Shown in pieces: positions 63,238 to 64,000 of a stretch of 64,000 nucleotides of DNA. The position numbers and the translations under genes were made by a program. The stretch's first letter is position 1. Each line of letters opens with the position of its first letter. The notes beneath the pieces were generated by a model, which was given only the letters and a program-made list of their open reading frames with translations, searched no databases and was not told where the DNA came from. Source of the stretch: Deinococcus frigens DSM 12807 (GTDB taxonomy: Bacteria; Deinococcota; Deinococci; Deinococcales; Deinococcaceae); contig NZ_JNIW01000016.1 of the NCBI RefSeq assembly GCF_000701425.1, positions 17,004 through 81,003 of the forward strand, in the 5' to 3' direction.

Positions 63238-63546
63238 TCAGGCCTTCTTGGTCTTCCATTCCGGGCGGTCCTTGACCACCAGGACGCGGCGCACGTGGTC
63301 GCGCAGACGCAGGGTGCTGGCGATTTCCTTTTCGGGGTTGCCGCCCACCTTGATGGTGTACATCAGGTAATAGCCCTCGCGGTCCTTGTCGATGGCGTAG
63401 GCCAGTCGGCGGTTGCCCACGTCGTCCAGACTTGCCATCTCGGCCCCGTTGTTCTTCAGGGTGTTCTCGATGTAATCCTTCTCGGTTTGCACCTGCTCGG
63501 CGCTGAGGTTGGGGTTCAGGATCAGGTTCAGGTCGTACTGGTTCAT
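63238..63546 (-). CDS. rpsF: 30S ribosomal protein S6
   Basis: 102 residues, MNQYDLNLILNPNLSAEQVQ, with the RRLAYAIDKDREGYYLMYTI segment of bS6. First gene of rpsF-ssb-rpsR-rplI. A GAGGTGA RBS precedes ATG 63546. Confidence 0.97.
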   Translation of the reverse strand: MNQYDLNLILNPNLSAEQVQTEKDYIENTLKNNGAEMASLDDVGNRRLAYAIDKDREGYYLMYTIKVGGNPEKEIASTLRLRDHVRRVLVVKDRPEWKTKKA

Positions 63547-63685
63547 AATTCACCTCGCTTTACACGGTCTCTTTGGCAAGTTCACGCCTCGCCAGACAGC
63601 GCAACTCACCACATTATCAGAGGGTAGAGGAGAGTGCTAGAGGGATGGGGGAAAGCTTCTCTCTGGTTTTGGGGTGGCTGTCACG

Positions 63686-63718
63686 CTTTAACCCCTCCGA
63701 CGCTGCGCGCCACCTCCC
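63686..63718. repeat. Dispersed GC-rich repeat upstream of the IS630 gene
   Basis: AACCCCTCCGACGCTGCGCG and the following CCACCTCCCC match the text near 6594-6628 with few differences. Confidence 0.4.
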
Positions 63719-63760
63719 CTTATTGATCACGGCGTAAATACAGCCTGATACTCTAATGGC

Positions 63761-64000
63761 ATGGCCGAATGGCAACCTTCACGGTATTCCCGCGCCCAGC
63801 TTGAGGAACGCCGACTGGCCGCTGCCGAATGGCTTCAACGCGGCACCCAGACGCACCGCGAGATTGCCGAACATTTTGGCGTGTCTGTCCTCACCGTCAC
63901 CACTTGGAGCGCCCGGCTCAAAAAGATCGGCACGCTGCAGGCCACCGTCGCTCCAGGACGTCCATCACGTCTGACCTCCAGCCAACTCGAGCAGCTTCGC
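63761..64000 (+). mobile_element. IS630-family transposase, N-terminal part (runs off the window)
   Basis: 80 codons from ATG 63761 (MAEWQPSRYSRAQLEERRLA) remain open at the window end. THREIAEHFGVSVLTVTTWS is the helix-turn-helix of IS630 transposases; the DDE catalytic domain lies beyond 64000. A TACTCT box ends 6 nt upstream. Another ATG at 63756 opens a different frame and is rejected. Confidence 0.75.

Overview
The window is high-GC bacterial chromosome and almost certainly comes from a Deinococcus species. The evidence is a nine-gene V/A-type ATPase operon instead of F-type, a glutaminyl-tRNA synthetase with a YqeY/GatB-like C-terminal extension, a two-OB-fold SSB encoded between rpsF and rpsR, an adenosylcobalamin-dependent class II ribonucleotide reductase, HspR-type (HAIR) heat-shock operators, and many start codons that lie 6-8 nt after a TANNNT -10 box (leaderless mRNAs). 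These calls come from reading the sequence; no database search was possible.

Layout. 1-2606 (minus): DUF2254 and MscS membrane proteins, overlapping by 4 bp, then a DUF421 protein. 2715-5132: glnS. 5133-5814: gene-free, with a 125-bp element bounded by inverted repeats and a long hairpin repeat that recurs near 44.8 kb. 5815-6389 (minus): rpmI-rplT. 6802-7890: two broken genes, a DUF4126 protein split by an 11-bp tandem duplication and a frameshifted GNAT acetyltransferase. 8122-9839: glnB-type PII plus amtB. 10182-18830: V/A-ATPase operon G/H-I-K-E-C-F-A-B-D. 18880-28717: mixed metabolic genes (GNATs, an orphan molybdopterin hydroxylase, a CaiB/BaiF CoA-transferase, an M16 peptidase pair with one degenerate member, an M23 peptidase, a NUDIX hydrolase, a deaminase, and a GGDEF protein with a ribbon-helix-helix tail). 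28968-30972: groES-groEL under a HAIR operator. 31099-32834: NotI-like endonuclease plus D12 adenine methylase. 32846-38577: HD hydrolase, ROK kinase, thioesterase, FtsB-like protein, pyrimidine-nucleoside phosphorylase, a Fe-S protein and a WYL regulator. 38649-41140: a run containing three DinB-fold genes with DUF3224 and DUF1905, divergent from the WYL gene. 41205-43073: ftsH behind a perfect HAIR operator. 43310-47970: a TPR protein, an IS630 remnant, DUF1802, a lipoprotein, a methyltransferase and gpsA. 48294-52748: nrdJ, interrupted by a 481-residue intein placed exactly at the catalytic cysteine. 52755-55107: a strongly AT-rich two-gene island (winged-helix-like protein plus Mrr-like PD-(D/E)XK nuclease). 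55290-56140: an AbrB/PIN toxin-antitoxin pair whose antitoxin carries a coding minisatellite. 56169-61407: a small membrane protein, a duplicated promoter-terminator module, rny, a dienelactone hydrolase-like protein, an ArsR-like regulator and a metalloprotease. 61410-63546 (minus): rpsF-ssb-rpsR-rplI. 63761-end: the start of an IS630-type transposase.

How it works together. The core operons (ATPase, ribosomal proteins with SSB, chaperonin, FtsH, RNR) are housekeeping or stress genes. HspR probably represses both groESL and ftsH. ssb has its own consensus promoter inside the ribosomal operon. Acquired material clusters at 31.1-32.8 kb (restriction-modification) and 49.7-56.1 kb (intein, AT-rich nuclease pair, toxin-antitoxin). 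The AT-rich pair is the best candidate for an undescribed defence or selfish system.
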